Assembly (NCBI RefSeq): GCF_009877435.1
Contig: NZ_WXEX01000010.1
Span: 1 to 64,000, forward strand
Length of the DNA stretch: 64,000 nucleotides
Direction of reading: 5' to 3'
Origin: Heliomicrobium gestii
Lineage (GTDB): Bacteria; Bacillota; Desulfitobacteriia; Heliobacteriales; Heliobacteriaceae
The notes beneath the pieces are model-generated. The model was not told the origin of the DNA. It searched no databases and worked only from the letters and a program-made list of their open reading frames with translations. Both the position numbers and the translations under genes were made by a program. Shown here piece by piece: positions 1-7,766 of this stretch. The number at the start of each line of letters is the position of its first letter. Position 1 is the stretch's first letter.

Positions 1-30
1 CCGCAGGTTCAAGTCCTGCCCCCGCAACCA
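1..30 (+). tRNA. 3' end of a tRNA, probably initiator tRNA-fMet
   Basis: Only the 3' part is inside the window. A T-arm (stem gcagg/cctgc at 3-7 and 15-19 around the loop ttcaagt) is followed by the acceptor strand ccccgca, a discriminator A and an encoded CCA at 28-30. The acceptor strand plus ACCA is identical to that of bacterial initiator tRNA, whose C1 is mismatched with A72. A tRNA starting with U1 would also fit, so the identity is inferred; the 5' half and anticodon lie before position 1. Confidence 0.85.
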
Positions 31-38
31 AGTCAGTG

Positions 39-67
39 AACAGGTGTTAGAAAGAACACCTGTTTTT
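39..67 (+). terminator. Rho-independent terminator after the tRNA
   Basis: A perfect 10-bp stem (aacaggtgtt at 39-48, aacacctgtt at 55-64) with a 6-nt loop runs into a T tract. It sits 8 nt after the tRNA CCA end. Confidence 0.85.
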
Positions 68-124
68 GCTTTTTATGGGAAGATAAAGCCGTAAGGTTGT
101 GTGGTATTATCGTGCAGAATAAAC

Positions 125-130
125 TATAAT
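125..130 (+). promoter_or_regulatory. Candidate -10 element of the polysaccharide deacetylase gene
   Basis: A perfect TATAAT lies 27 nt upstream of the chosen GTG start at 157. No convincing -35 hexamer is visible at 16-18 nt spacing, so this is a candidate only. Confidence 0.35.
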
Positions 131-156
131 CAATTGTGGGGAAAGGAGTCGAATCT

Positions 157-1146
157 GTGGAGCATAGACTGCGGAGTATCATCATTCCGCTCATGAAATT
201 ATTCTTTTTATCTTTTGCCTTTTTTTTCCTCATTCAAACAGGGATGTATATCAGCCAACTGGCGCCAGAGAAAAGAAGCGAACTGGCGATGAACATATTT
301 CCTTGGCTATTTACCCATGAGGTCGTCGCCATGGCCGGGGAAGTCAATTATCCCATTGACGATGTGACGTTGACACAGGGAATTATCTTTGCAGAACAAC
401 AACATCTCGCTGACGCTGAAGCCGCATCAGGCAGGGTGCTGGACGGGACGGGCAGAAATGGGGAGGCGGGATCGGGCCAACAGGCAACAACACCCATCCT
501 TTCGATCTCCGCCCCTGTAGGCGCGCACAAGTCATCGACCAAGGTAGCCTACCTGACCTTTGATGATGGTCCGAGTGACATTACGCCGCAAGTCTTGGAT
601 ATACTGCATAGGTATGGCATAGAAGCCACCTTTTTTGTGATCGGCAATCAAGCAGAGTCGCGCCCGGACACGATTCGGAGAATCCATTCGGAAGGGCACC
701 TGATTGGAAATCATACCTACTCTCACCGGTATCGACAGATCTATGCCAGTCCATTGGCCTTTATCCAGGATCTGCAACAGGGGGAAGAGGTCCTCAACCA
801 GTTGCTTAATGAGCGTCCGAAGCACGTTCGCGCTCCTGGCGGCACACTGGGCAACATGTCGAGCGAATTGATCAAACAGCTGACTTCCCAAGGCTATGTG
901 CTTCACGATTGGAATGTCGATTCAAAGGATACGTCGGCGCCGATCGTAGGGGCCGAATCCATTCGCATGCAGGTGTTACGGCAGGCGGCTGACAAGCAAA
1001 ACGCCGTCATTCTCTTTCACGACGGACCCGGTAAGATCACTCTGCCGTCTGCACTCCCTGCGATCATTGAAGGATTGAAGAAACAGGGTTTTATGTTCAA
1101 ATCGTTGGATCATATCGAGAGACCGGTTGTGATGTACCAAAACTGA
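157..1146 (+). CDS. Membrane-anchored polysaccharide deacetylase (NodB/CE4 family)
   Basis: A 329-aa carbohydrate esterase family 4 protein, expected to remove N- or O-acetyl groups from peptidoglycan or another cell-wall polysaccharide outside the membrane. A single hydrophobic segment at about residues 10-30 acts as signal anchor, followed by a ~100-aa linker. The NodB domain carries the motif TFDDGPS (134-140, catalytic Asp and metal-binding Asp), HTYSH (186-190, metal-binding histidines), RAPGG (225-229) and ILFHDG (285-290, catalytic His), so all active-site elements are present. The GTG at 157 is preferred over the GTG at 136 because AAAGGAG at 142-148 lies 8 nt before it. It is monocistronic, converging on an SLH glycosidase across a shared terminator. 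The exact substrate cannot be told from sequence. Confidence 0.93.
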   Translation: MEHRLRSIIIPLMKLFFLSFAFFFLIQTGMYISQLAPEKRSELAMNIFPWLFTHEVVAMAGEVNYPIDDVTLTQGIIFAEQQHLADAEAASGRVLDGTGRNGEAGSGQQATTPILSISAPVGAHKSSTKVAYLTFDDGPSDITPQVLDILHRYGIEATFFVIGNQAESRPDTIRRIHSEGHLIGNHTYSHRYRQIYASPLAFIQDLQQGEEVLNQLLNERPKHVRAPGGTLGNMSSELIKQLTSQGYVLHDWNVDSKDTSAPIVGAESIRMQVLRQAADKQNAVILFHDGPGKITLPSALPAIIEGLKKQGFMFKSLDHIERPVVMYQN

Positions 1147-1201
1147 TGGAACCTTCCGAAGAAAGAAGGCGCCATGCCGCTCGATAAAACGGGAAATCTT
1201 A

Positions 1202-1244
1202 AAAAAGGCCGGGTGCGTCAGAAATTGGCGCTTCCGGCCTTTTT
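1202..1244. terminator. Bidirectional terminator between convergent genes
   Basis: An A-tract, GGCCGG, a 21-nt loop, CCGGCC and a T-tract (aaaaaggccgg 1202-1212 with ccggccttttt 1234-1244) form a hairpin usable by the deacetylase gene on the plus strand and the SLH glycosidase on the minus strand. Confidence 0.8.
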
Positions 1245-1278
1245 GCGCGCCCGCTATGGCGCTGTCTGCAGTGTCAAA

Positions 1279-2865
1279 TTAGTATAGACTGATGGTGGGC
1301 TCCGTTCGTTTCAGTAGAACAGCCAGTTGGGCGCGGGTCATTGCCTGATCCGGTTGGAATGAACCATCGCTGAAACCGGTCAACCAACGGCGCGATGTCA
1401 GGGCGGCGATTGCCTGTGCTGCATAATGGGTGGACGGCACATCCCAAAAGGGGGAGACCGAGCCGGTATTCTGGAGCGAATACGCGCGCTGCAACAGAAG
1501 AGCCAGTTCAGCCCGTGTCATCGTTTCGTTGGGCGCAAAGAAACCTTCGCCGCGCCCATTGATCAGGCCGGCCTTGACGGCGCGGGAGATGGCCTCTCGG
1601 GCCCAGTAATCATTGGGAACGTCGCGGAAGAAGATCGATGATCCGGCAGGCAAGTTCAGATGGCGGGCGATCAGTTGAATCGCTTCCGCCCGGGTGATCT
1701 TACGATCAGGGTCAAATTTTCCGTCGGGAGAGCCGGAAAGCAACCCTTGTTTCACCATCTCACTGATTTCCTTGGTGGCCCAATGATACTTTGTATCTGA
1801 AAACTTTAATTCCTGCAACCATGGTTGGAAGTTGTTCCATAACTGGGGATCTTCCAGGCCAAGGCGCCAAGCGGCAACACCAGCCAAGTTATAGACCTGC
1901 ACCAGTCGCATCTTGGCCTGCAGTGAGGCCATGTTATCGAGCCAAAGTTCGTTCTGGCCGTTCGATCCCCAATAGCGCAGGCGAAAGGCGCCTTGATCCG
2001 CTATCCATTCGATCGGTGCGCCATATTCCGCTGAAAGGCGGAGGGCGCGCTTATACCCCACCCCATTGCCGTTTTTTCCGTTTACCCACTGGCGGCCGTA
2101 GAAGGGTATGCCCAGGATCAGTTTTTCCGGCGCGATGAGCGTGCTCATGTAGCGCGTTACGTTTTCCACCCAGCCGATCGATGCCACGGGTCCCGGTAGG
2201 GATGTGGCCCAGTGTTCATCATAAGCCATGACAATGACCTTATCGGCTGTGGCGCCGATGGCCCGGTAGTCATAGGCGTCGGACCAGTCGCCTGTGTTGG
2301 CCCGGGTCGCCGGGGCGACGGCGACGGAAAGCGTTTTGCCCTTGGCGTGAAGGGGACGGGCCAGTGCTTGCAAGAAGGCTACATAGGCGTCGCGTCTTGT
2401 GACGCTGAAATTTTCGAGGTCGATATTGAGGCCGTCGGCGCCGGTTTCATCGACGAAGGCAACCAATTCGGCGGCAAGTGAGGCGATTCGTTGCGGTGAC
2501 AGCGCGGCGTCTCCGGCGGTCCGATCAAAGTTGTTGGTCAAAAAAGGCGCACCCTTCAATCCGTTGCTATGGAGCCACCGCAGCAGTTCTGGATCGGCGT
2601 TGGTCGTTAACCGGCCTTCTTTGCTCACCTCCAGCCATGGCAGGAAGACGCCGTTGATGTTCCCTCGGCTCTCCGTTAACTGTTGCTGATAGGCGGAGCG
2701 ATCGCCGTCATAGAGGTAGACGAAGGCTTCTTTCTCCCCCTGTGGCGCCCATGACGCGTCGGCCCAAGCCTGATCCGGTCCCCGGAAGGCCCCCAGAGGC
2801 GTTAAGATGGAGAGGGAGATCAGGCAGAAACAGAGGAACCCGATAAGGCAAGCGCGTGTTGTCAT
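1279..2865 (-). CDS. Secreted glycoside hydrolase family 18 protein with three SLH domains
   Basis: A 528-aa surface protein. Residues 1-36 look like a signal peptide (long hydrophobic core, AWA end). A GH18 TIM-barrel domain spans about 45-350, with the catalytic motif DGLNIDLE at 144-151; Glu151 is the expected acid/base. GH18 members of this YaaH/YdhD type hydrolyse peptidoglycan or related GlcNAc polymers, often in spores. Three S-layer homology repeats follow (about 355-405, 415-465, 475-525), each with a TRAE/TRAQ signature, which should anchor the protein to pyruvylated wall polymer. The ATG is preceded on the minus strand by GGGAGGT, 5 nt away. It faces the wall deacetylase gene, so both may act in wall remodelling (inference). 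The substrate is unproven. Confidence 0.92.
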   Translation of the reverse strand: MTTRACLIGFLCFCLISLSILTPLGAFRGPDQAWADASWAPQGEKEAFVYLYDGDRSAYQQQLTESRGNINGVFLPWLEVSKEGRLTTNADPELLRWLHSNGLKGAPFLTNNFDRTAGDAALSPQRIASLAAELVAFVDETGADGLNIDLENFSVTRRDAYVAFLQALARPLHAKGKTLSVAVAPATRANTGDWSDAYDYRAIGATADKVIVMAYDEHWATSLPGPVASIGWVENVTRYMSTLIAPEKLILGIPFYGRQWVNGKNGNGVGYKRALRLSAEYGAPIEWIADQGAFRLRYWGSNGQNELWLDNMASLQAKMRLVQVYNLAGVAAWRLGLEDPQLWNNFQPWLQELKFSDTKYHWATKEISEMVKQGLLSGSPDGKFDPDRKITRAEAIQLIARHLNLPAGSSIFFRDVPNDYWAREAISRAVKAGLINGRGEGFFAPNETMTRAELALLLQRAYSLQNTGSVSPFWDVPSTHYAAQAIAALTSRRWLTGFSDGSFQPDQAMTRAQLAVLLKRTEPTISLY

Positions 2866-2885
2866 GGCGGACCTCCCGTTATATG

Positions 2886-2894
2886 TGATATAAT
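2886..2894 (+). promoter_or_regulatory. Extended -10 promoter of the response regulator-phosphatase gene
   Basis: TGATATAAT combines the TGn extension with a perfect TATAAT, about 35 nt upstream of the chosen start. No strong -35 is seen at the usual spacing, which is common for extended -10 promoters. It lies in the intergenic space divergent from the SLH glycosidase gene. Confidence 0.55.
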
Positions 2895-2929
2895 GCTAGA
2901 AGGAATTGCCTTTCAAGGAGGGCATTTTG

Positions 2930-4114
2930 GTGTTTGAAGAAACCTGGGAATCGAGCGCCCAGATCCTGGTCGTGGACGATGTGGTGACAAACGTGGAACT
3001 GATGCGTTTGCAGTTGACTCGGGCCGGTTATCAGGTGCTTACCGCTTTCAACGGGGAGCAAGCGCTCGAGTCGATAAAAAGGACATTGCCCGACTTGATC
3101 TTGTTGGACGTGATGATGCCGGGGATGAACGGCTTTGAGGTCTGTGGAAAGCTGAAAGAGGATCCCCATACGCAACTGATTCCCGTGGTTTTGGTCACCG
3201 CCCTTCATGAAGTGGAGGATCGGATTAAAGGGATTGAAGCCGGCGCAGATGATTTTATCAGCAAGCCCTTTAACCGTGTGGAGTTGCTGACACGGGTCAA
3301 ATCGCTGCTTCGCATTCGCAAGTTATACCGCCAGTTAGAAAAAAGTTATCAGGAGATCGAATCAAAGAACGCCATCCTCACAGAAGAATTGAGAATGGCG
3401 CGCCATGTTCAGCAACACCTGCTGCCGACGGGTTATCCTTCCATGGAACGGTTGGCTTTTGAGGTGACCTATCGTCCCACCATCGAAATCGGTGGAGATT
3501 TCTATGACTTCATCACAGTCAATAAAGACGAGATTGGCGTATTTGTTTCTGACGTGTCCGGTCATGGTGTTTCGGCGGCCATGTTGACGATGGTGATCAG
3601 CACCATGATGCGATCGATCACTCAGGAGACCCATGCGCCCGGGCAGGTGCTTGATCGCTTGAACCTGCAGTTTGGCAAGATGGTGGAGGGCGAACTGACA
3701 GGCACTTTTGTCACGGCCTTTTCCCTGCTCGTCAATGAGGCGACGGGACGGGTCCATTACGCCAACGCCGGTCATCCCAGCCCGTTGCTGTTGCGCGCAG
3801 ACAGTGACCATGTGGAAAAGCTGGACACCGATGGCTTTCCCCTGGGACTTTTCGATACGGCGGAATATGAGTCTCGAGAGATTGATATCCAGCCGGGCGA
3901 CAAGTTGGTCCTATATACGGACGGCATCTATGACGTGGTCAACGAGCGCAAGGAATGTTTCGGTTTCAGTCGCTTTGTGGCGCTCGTCAATGAACTTCGC
4001 TTTTTATCGGCAAAAAAGATGGCTGAGGCGATCATGGCACGGATCAGCGCCTTCGCCCAGCAGATGCCTCAACCGGACGATATCTGTCTTGTGGTGATTG
4101 AACACCTCAGGTAA
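2930..4114 (+). CDS. Response regulator with PP2C-type (SpoIIE/RsbU) phosphatase output
   Basis: A 394-aa cytoplasmic signalling protein with two domains. The N-terminal receiver domain (about 8-125) has the acidic pair VDD near residue 16, phosphoacceptor Asp60 in LILLDVMMPG and the conserved Lys112 in ISKPF. A short coiled linker leads to a SpoIIE-type PP2C domain (about 175-394) with the metal-binding elements GGDFYD, SDVSGHG, NAGHP and YTDG. In RsbU-like proteins this domain dephosphorylates an anti-sigma-factor antagonist, so phosphorylation of Asp60 probably gates a partner-switching pathway; no antagonist or kinase gene is adjacent. GTG 2930 is preferred over TTG 2906 because AAGGAGGG at 2915-2922 lies 7 nt before it. 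It is monocistronic between an extended -10 promoter and a terminator. Confidence 0.93.
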   Translation: MFEETWESSAQILVVDDVVTNVELMRLQLTRAGYQVLTAFNGEQALESIKRTLPDLILLDVMMPGMNGFEVCGKLKEDPHTQLIPVVLVTALHEVEDRIKGIEAGADDFISKPFNRVELLTRVKSLLRIRKLYRQLEKSYQEIESKNAILTEELRMARHVQQHLLPTGYPSMERLAFEVTYRPTIEIGGDFYDFITVNKDEIGVFVSDVSGHGVSAAMLTMVISTMMRSITQETHAPGQVLDRLNLQFGKMVEGELTGTFVTAFSLLVNEATGRVHYANAGHPSPLLLRADSDHVEKLDTDGFPLGLFDTAEYESREIDIQPGDKLVLYTDGIYDVVNERKECFGFSRFVALVNELRFLSAKKMAEAIMARISAFAQQMPQPDDICLVVIEHLR

Positions 4115-4163
4115 TACAACATTCGTGGGGAACAGATTCTTTTTGGCCTTTTTTTACCCAACA

Positions 4164-4201
4164 AAAAGTGGCAAACCCTTTGCTCCGGGGATGCCACTTT
4201 T
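4164..4201. terminator. Bidirectional terminator
   Basis: A 10-bp stem (aaaagtggca 4164-4173, tgccactttt 4192-4201) flanked by A and T runs separates the convergent response regulator gene and the following minus-strand membrane protein gene. Confidence 0.8.
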
Positions 4202-4237
4202 GTATCTCCTTTTCGATTGTACCGGCAATGGGGGTTC

Positions 4238-4996
4238 CTAGCGGTTCGTTCCGCCGGTCGGTTGGGGGTGTGTGCCCTGTGTATGCGCTTTGGCTGCCGG
4301 CGCAGTCTTGGGTGCGACGGGACCGCTTTTATCCGTGGCGCCTGTGCTTTTGCCATTGCCTCCGGACGGGCCGGCGGCAGCCGGGGGGGCGCTATCGGCA
4401 GGCGCTGGTGGGGAGGCAGCGGTGATGGCCTCCGGCGCAACGAGGGCTTCGATGTGGCTCAGTGTTCGCGTTTTTTCGCCATACTGGAAGGCGACGGGGT
4501 CTTTCCACTGAAAGGACTTCCAGGCATCACCGGTTGACGCGCTAAAAGGAACGATTTGATCGCCGATTTCCAGCCGGATTTCAACGGAACTTCCGTTTTC
4601 GACGCCTTTCAGGAACTTGCCCTCCCCAAAAGCGGGGTGCGCTGCGTCATAATAGGCGTAGTACGCATCAAGCGATTTGACGGTCAGACCGGCTGACTCG
4701 ATCAGAAAGAGGGCGACCAGGCTGAGCAAAAGCCCTTTTAACCGCCAATAGCCGCTGTCGTTCATGGGCGGGCGTTCAGAGGCCAATTGATAGGTAACGC
4801 GAAACGCCAACACCGTGGCGGTCGCGCAAAAGGCCAGAGCAAAGCCCCAGGTCATATCCTGGTAGTAGCGTGCCGCTATCGTTTCCCAGTAGGTGGGAGG
4901 CGTTGATGTCTTCCAACGGATGTAGCCGTAAAGACCTAGGGAGACAGCCGCAGCCAGCACCCATCCGCCTGCCAGGAGTCCCAGGAGAAAACGCAA
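4238..4996 (-). CDS. Membrane protein of unknown function with proline/alanine-rich tail
   Basis: I do not recognise this 252-aa protein. It has hydrophobic segments at about residues 3-24, 48-66 and 86-106, then a soluble region of about 80 aa that could form a small beta domain, and a low-complexity C-terminal tail of about 60 residues rich in Pro, Ala, Gly, Ser and Lys. The start is TTG at 4996, preceded on the minus strand by AAAGGA at 5-6 nt. It is a single gene, convergent with the response regulator-phosphatase. The tail resembles wall-spanning or disordered linkers, so an exported tail is plausible, but topology is not established. Confidence 0.7.
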   Translation of the reverse strand: MRFLLGLLAGGWVLAAAVSLGLYGYIRWKTSTPPTYWETIAARYYQDMTWGFALAFCATATVLAFRVTYQLASERPPMNDSGYWRLKGLLLSLVALFLIESAGLTVKSLDAYYAYYDAAHPAFGEGKFLKGVENGSSVEIRLEIGDQIVPFSASTGDAWKSFQWKDPVAFQYGEKTRTLSHIEALVAPEAITAASPPAPADSAPPAAAGPSGGNGKSTGATDKSGPVAPKTAPAAKAHTQGTHPQPTGGTNR

Positions 4997-5146
4997 AGGG
5001 TCCTTTACCTTTACCCGCCGCCGGGCACGATTTCGAGTCGCCGATGACCGAGTTCGACGATTCAGTCGAATTCACCCCCGTAGCGATTTGAATTATCGAC
5101 AAATGTCTTGTTATTCCTTCGCTACCCTGAGAAAATCTCCTGCTTT

Positions 5147-5158
5147 GTTAAGCTTAAC
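5147..5158. repeat. Perfect 12-bp palindrome upstream of acuA
   Basis: GTTAAGCTTAAC is a perfect palindrome 44 nt before the acuA start, in an otherwise featureless 205-nt gap. It could be an operator for the acu genes; nothing else in the sequence confirms this. Confidence 0.4.
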
Positions 5159-5201
5159 AGCAACAGAACGGCATGTGACGTTGATCTGGAAGGTGGGGGT
5201 T

Positions 5202-5840
5202 ATGATTACGGCAGAAAAACCGACGCGGACGCCGCGCCATATCCAGACAGAGCGGGGATGCGTGACCATCTGCGGTCCTGTAGAGGGGGCCGACATCCTG
5301 CGGTATCAGATGGATGAAGGACTGTGCGCCTTTCGTCTGCCAAAAGAGCAGCAAGAGGCGTTGGCAGAGATCGCCCGGTTGCCGGAAGGCCAGGTGATTC
5401 TGGCCCTTCACGACGAGCAGATCATCGGATATGTAACCTTTCACCGTCCCGAAGAGTTCGAGCGGTGGGCCCACGATCAGGTTCCCGGCATGTTGGAGTT
5501 GGGGGCGATTGAGACGAGCAAGCGGTGGCGAGGGTTGCATATCGGACGCCACCTGCTGGAAGTCGCCTTTGGCGAAGGCGCCCTCGAACCCTATGTGATC
5601 ATCGCCACAGAGTACTACTGGCACTGGGATTTGAAGGGCGCCGGTCTTTCGGTGTGGGAATATCAGAAGTTTCTTGAAAGTCTCTTTAACCGCGTCGGTT
5701 TGCGGCGCGTCGGCACCGATGAACCGGATATCCTGGCCCATCCGGCCAATATGCTCATGGCTCGCGTGGGCCGCCTGGTTCCGCAGGAGTCGGTGCTGCT
5801 TTTTGAGGAGTCGCTCTATCAAAACCGGTGGATGTTTTGA
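5202..5840 (+). CDS. acuA: Protein acetyltransferase AcuA (GNAT family)
   Basis: A 212-aa GNAT-fold enzyme matching the length of Bacillus AcuA (about 210 aa). AcuA acetylates and inactivates acetyl-CoA synthetase, counteracted by AcuC. The acetyl-CoA binding segment is around residues 103-118 (ETSKRWRGLHIGRHLLEVA, the R/Q-x-x-G-x-G/A-like loop). The start at ATG 5202 follows GGAAGGTGGGGG; an in-frame upstream codon at 5088 would add 38 residues not expected for the family. acuB and acuC follow directly, 17 nt and 2 nt away, forming an acuABC operon. The usual target gene acsA is not in the window. Identity is well supported by the three-gene context. Confidence 0.9.
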   Translation: MITAEKPTRTPRHIQTERGCVTICGPVEGADILRYQMDEGLCAFRLPKEQQEALAEIARLPEGQVILALHDEQIIGYVTFHRPEEFERWAHDQVPGMLELGAIETSKRWRGLHIGRHLLEVAFGEGALEPYVIIATEYYWHWDLKGAGLSVWEYQKFLESLFNRVGLRRVGTDEPDILAHPANMLMARVGRLVPQESVLLFEESLYQNRWMF

Positions 5841-5857
5841 CGGGAGGCGTTGCGTTG

Positions 5858-6496
5858 ATGCTTGTGGAGGATATCATGATCCGTCAGGTCCATGTGGTTG
5901 GGCCGGAAACAACGGTTCTTGAGGCATTGACACTGGCGGAACGGATGCGGGTGCGCCATCTGCCAGTGGTGGATGACGGGCGGTTGATCGGGATTATTTC
6001 CGACCGCGATTTGCGGGATGTGAAGCCCTCAATTATGGAAATCGACGATCTGGCGATTCTCTCGTCTACGCGCGTCAAGGATATCGTACATACCGCTCTC
6101 ATCACTGTTCATCCCCTCGATGCCATTGAAGACGCGGCGAAGATGCTCTATGATCACCGCATCGGTTGCCTCCCGGTGGTGCAGGCCGGGAAATTGGTGG
6201 GCATCATCACCACAACCGATCTGCTTCATGCGATCGTTGACATGATGGGGATGGGGCAGCCGGGATCGTACCTGGAGATTGAGGTGCCTGATCGGCCGGG
6301 CGCCCTCTTCGATCTTGCCACGATCGTAAAGGCTCACGGCGTCAACATCATCAGCATCTTCGTCAATCCTGCTCGCCAGGGGGGACGTCGGGTCATTTCG
6401 CTGCGCATCGCCACCTTTGATCCCCGCCAGATCATTCAGGAGATTGGAGAGGCCGGTTATGCCGTGGTATTCCCGATTGCGTTGAAGGGGGAGTAG
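5858..6496 (+). CDS. acuB: AcuB: tandem CBS domains plus ACT domain
   Basis: A 212-aa cytoplasmic protein with two CBS motifs (about 5-60 and 75-130) and a C-terminal ACT domain (about 138-212, beginning LEIEVPDRPGALFD). Paired CBS domains usually bind adenine nucleotides and ACT domains small ligands such as amino acids, so it is probably a ligand-sensing regulator in the acu system; its biochemical role is not known in the family. ATG 5858 is preferred, giving the MLVEDIM start typical of AcuB, with GGGAGG 10 nt upstream; an earlier GTG at 5828 would overlap acuA. It lies between acuA and acuC. Confidence 0.9.
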   Translation: MLVEDIMIRQVHVVGPETTVLEALTLAERMRVRHLPVVDDGRLIGIISDRDLRDVKPSIMEIDDLAILSSTRVKDIVHTALITVHPLDAIEDAAKMLYDHRIGCLPVVQAGKLVGIITTTDLLHAIVDMMGMGQPGSYLEIEVPDRPGALFDLATIVKAHGVNIISIFVNPARQGGRRVISLRIATFDPRQIIQEIGEAGYAVVFPIALKGE

Positions 6497-6498
6497 GC

Positions 6499-7671
6499 AT
6501 GGGAAGACCGCCTCTTTTGATTTACTCGCCCGATTTTCATGCGTACCGGTTCGGGCCGGAACACCCTTTTAATCCCTTGCGGCTCGAAGTGACCGTCGAT
6601 CTGCTCTGCCGCTGCGGGTTGATCGCGCCGGAGCAGATCGTGCCGCCGGACGATTGCTCATGGGAGGAACTGCGTCCGGTTCATTCCGAAGCCTTGCTCG
6701 ACGCCATTAAAAGGGCGGGAGAGGGGACTCTCCTTCCGGAACAACTGCGTCTCTATGGTTTAGGGGATGAGGACACGCCTGCTTTTCCCGGCATGGGTGA
6801 CGCCAGCCGTCTGGTGGCCGGCGCCACCTTGCAAGGCGTCCGCTTGATCATGGATGGGCGTGCCGATCACGTTTTTCAGATCGCCGGGGGGTTGCACCAT
6901 GGACACCGCAATCGAGCCTCGGGCTTTTGCATCGTCAATGACGCGGCTGTTGCCATCGCCTACTTGCAGCGGCGCTATGGCATGAGAGTGGCCTACATTG
7001 ACACGGACGCCCATCACGGCGACGGTGTCCAATCGATTTTTTACGATGACCCGACCGTATTGACCATCTCCCTGCATGAGACAGGTCGCTACCTCTTTCC
7101 GGGAACAGGCAATGTGGAGGAACGCGGCCGTTTTGATGGCTACGGTTTTTCCGTCAATCTGCCCTTGGAGGCTTACACGGAGGATGATTCTTTCATCGAA
7201 CTCTACGAAAGCGCCATCGAACCCTTGATCGCGGCCTTTGAACCGGATCTGCTGATCACACAGAACGGCTGTGACGCCCACTATCTCGATCCGCTGACCC
7301 ATCTGGCGCTGACGACGCGCAGCTTCGAAGCGATACCGCGGCTGGCCCATCGCCTCGCCCACACCTACTGTCAGGGACGCTGGCTGGCGCTGGGCGGCGG
7401 CGGTTACGACCACTGGCGGGTTGTTCCCCGGGCCTGGTCGTTGCTCTGGGCGGAGATGAATGATCAAAGGCCGGCAGAGGAGATTCCCCAGGACTGGTTG
7501 ACACGTTGGCAGTCCCAAAGCCCTGTTTCGTTGCCGTCCCGCATGCGTGACGCCCACGATGAGTATCCGCCCATCCCGCGCCGGGCGATCATTGAAGATA
7601 AAAACCGGGTGACTTTGCAGCGGGCGACGCGGGACGCGGTGGACCAGATCCGAGCCCGTATCGCGCCCTAA
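6499..7671 (+). CDS. acuC: AcuC-type protein deacetylase (class I/II histone deacetylase fold)
   Basis: A 390-aa zinc-dependent deacetylase of the arginase/HDAC fold. The pair His133-His134 is followed by the zinc ligands Asp170 and His172 in DTDAHHGDG and Asp259 in [10 protein letters not shown]; Tyr303 in GGGGYD is the transition-state tyrosine. All catalytic residues are present. In Bacillus, AcuC removes the acetyl group placed by AcuA on acetyl-CoA synthetase and so reactivates acetate assimilation. The ATG lies 2 nt after the acuB stop with GGGGGAG overlapping the acuB end, so it is translationally coupled to acuB. Confidence 0.93.
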   Translation: MGRPPLLIYSPDFHAYRFGPEHPFNPLRLEVTVDLLCRCGLIAPEQIVPPDDCSWEELRPVHSEALLDAIKRAGEGTLLPEQLRLYGLGDEDTPAFPGMGDASRLVAGATLQGVRLIMDGRADHVFQIAGGLHHGHRNRASGFCIVNDAAVAIAYLQRRYGMRVAYIDTDAHHGDGVQSIFYDDPTVLTISLHETGRYLFPGTGNVEERGRFDGYGFSVNLPLEAYTEDDSFIELYESAIEPLIAAFEPDLLITQNGCDAHYLDPLTHLALTTRSFEAIPRLAHRLAHTYCQGRWLALGGGGYDHWRVVPRAWSLLWAEMNDQRPAEEIPQDWLTRWQSQSPVSLPSRMRDAHDEYPPIPRRAIIEDKNRVTLQRATRDAVDQIRARIAP

Positions 7672-7766
7672 GGCGCCTGAAACAGAATCCGATTTTCATT
7701 TTCTGCGCCAGACGGACAAATCGACCGGCTGGGCAGACTACCAGGGAAGGGAGGTTGTTGGTTCCC

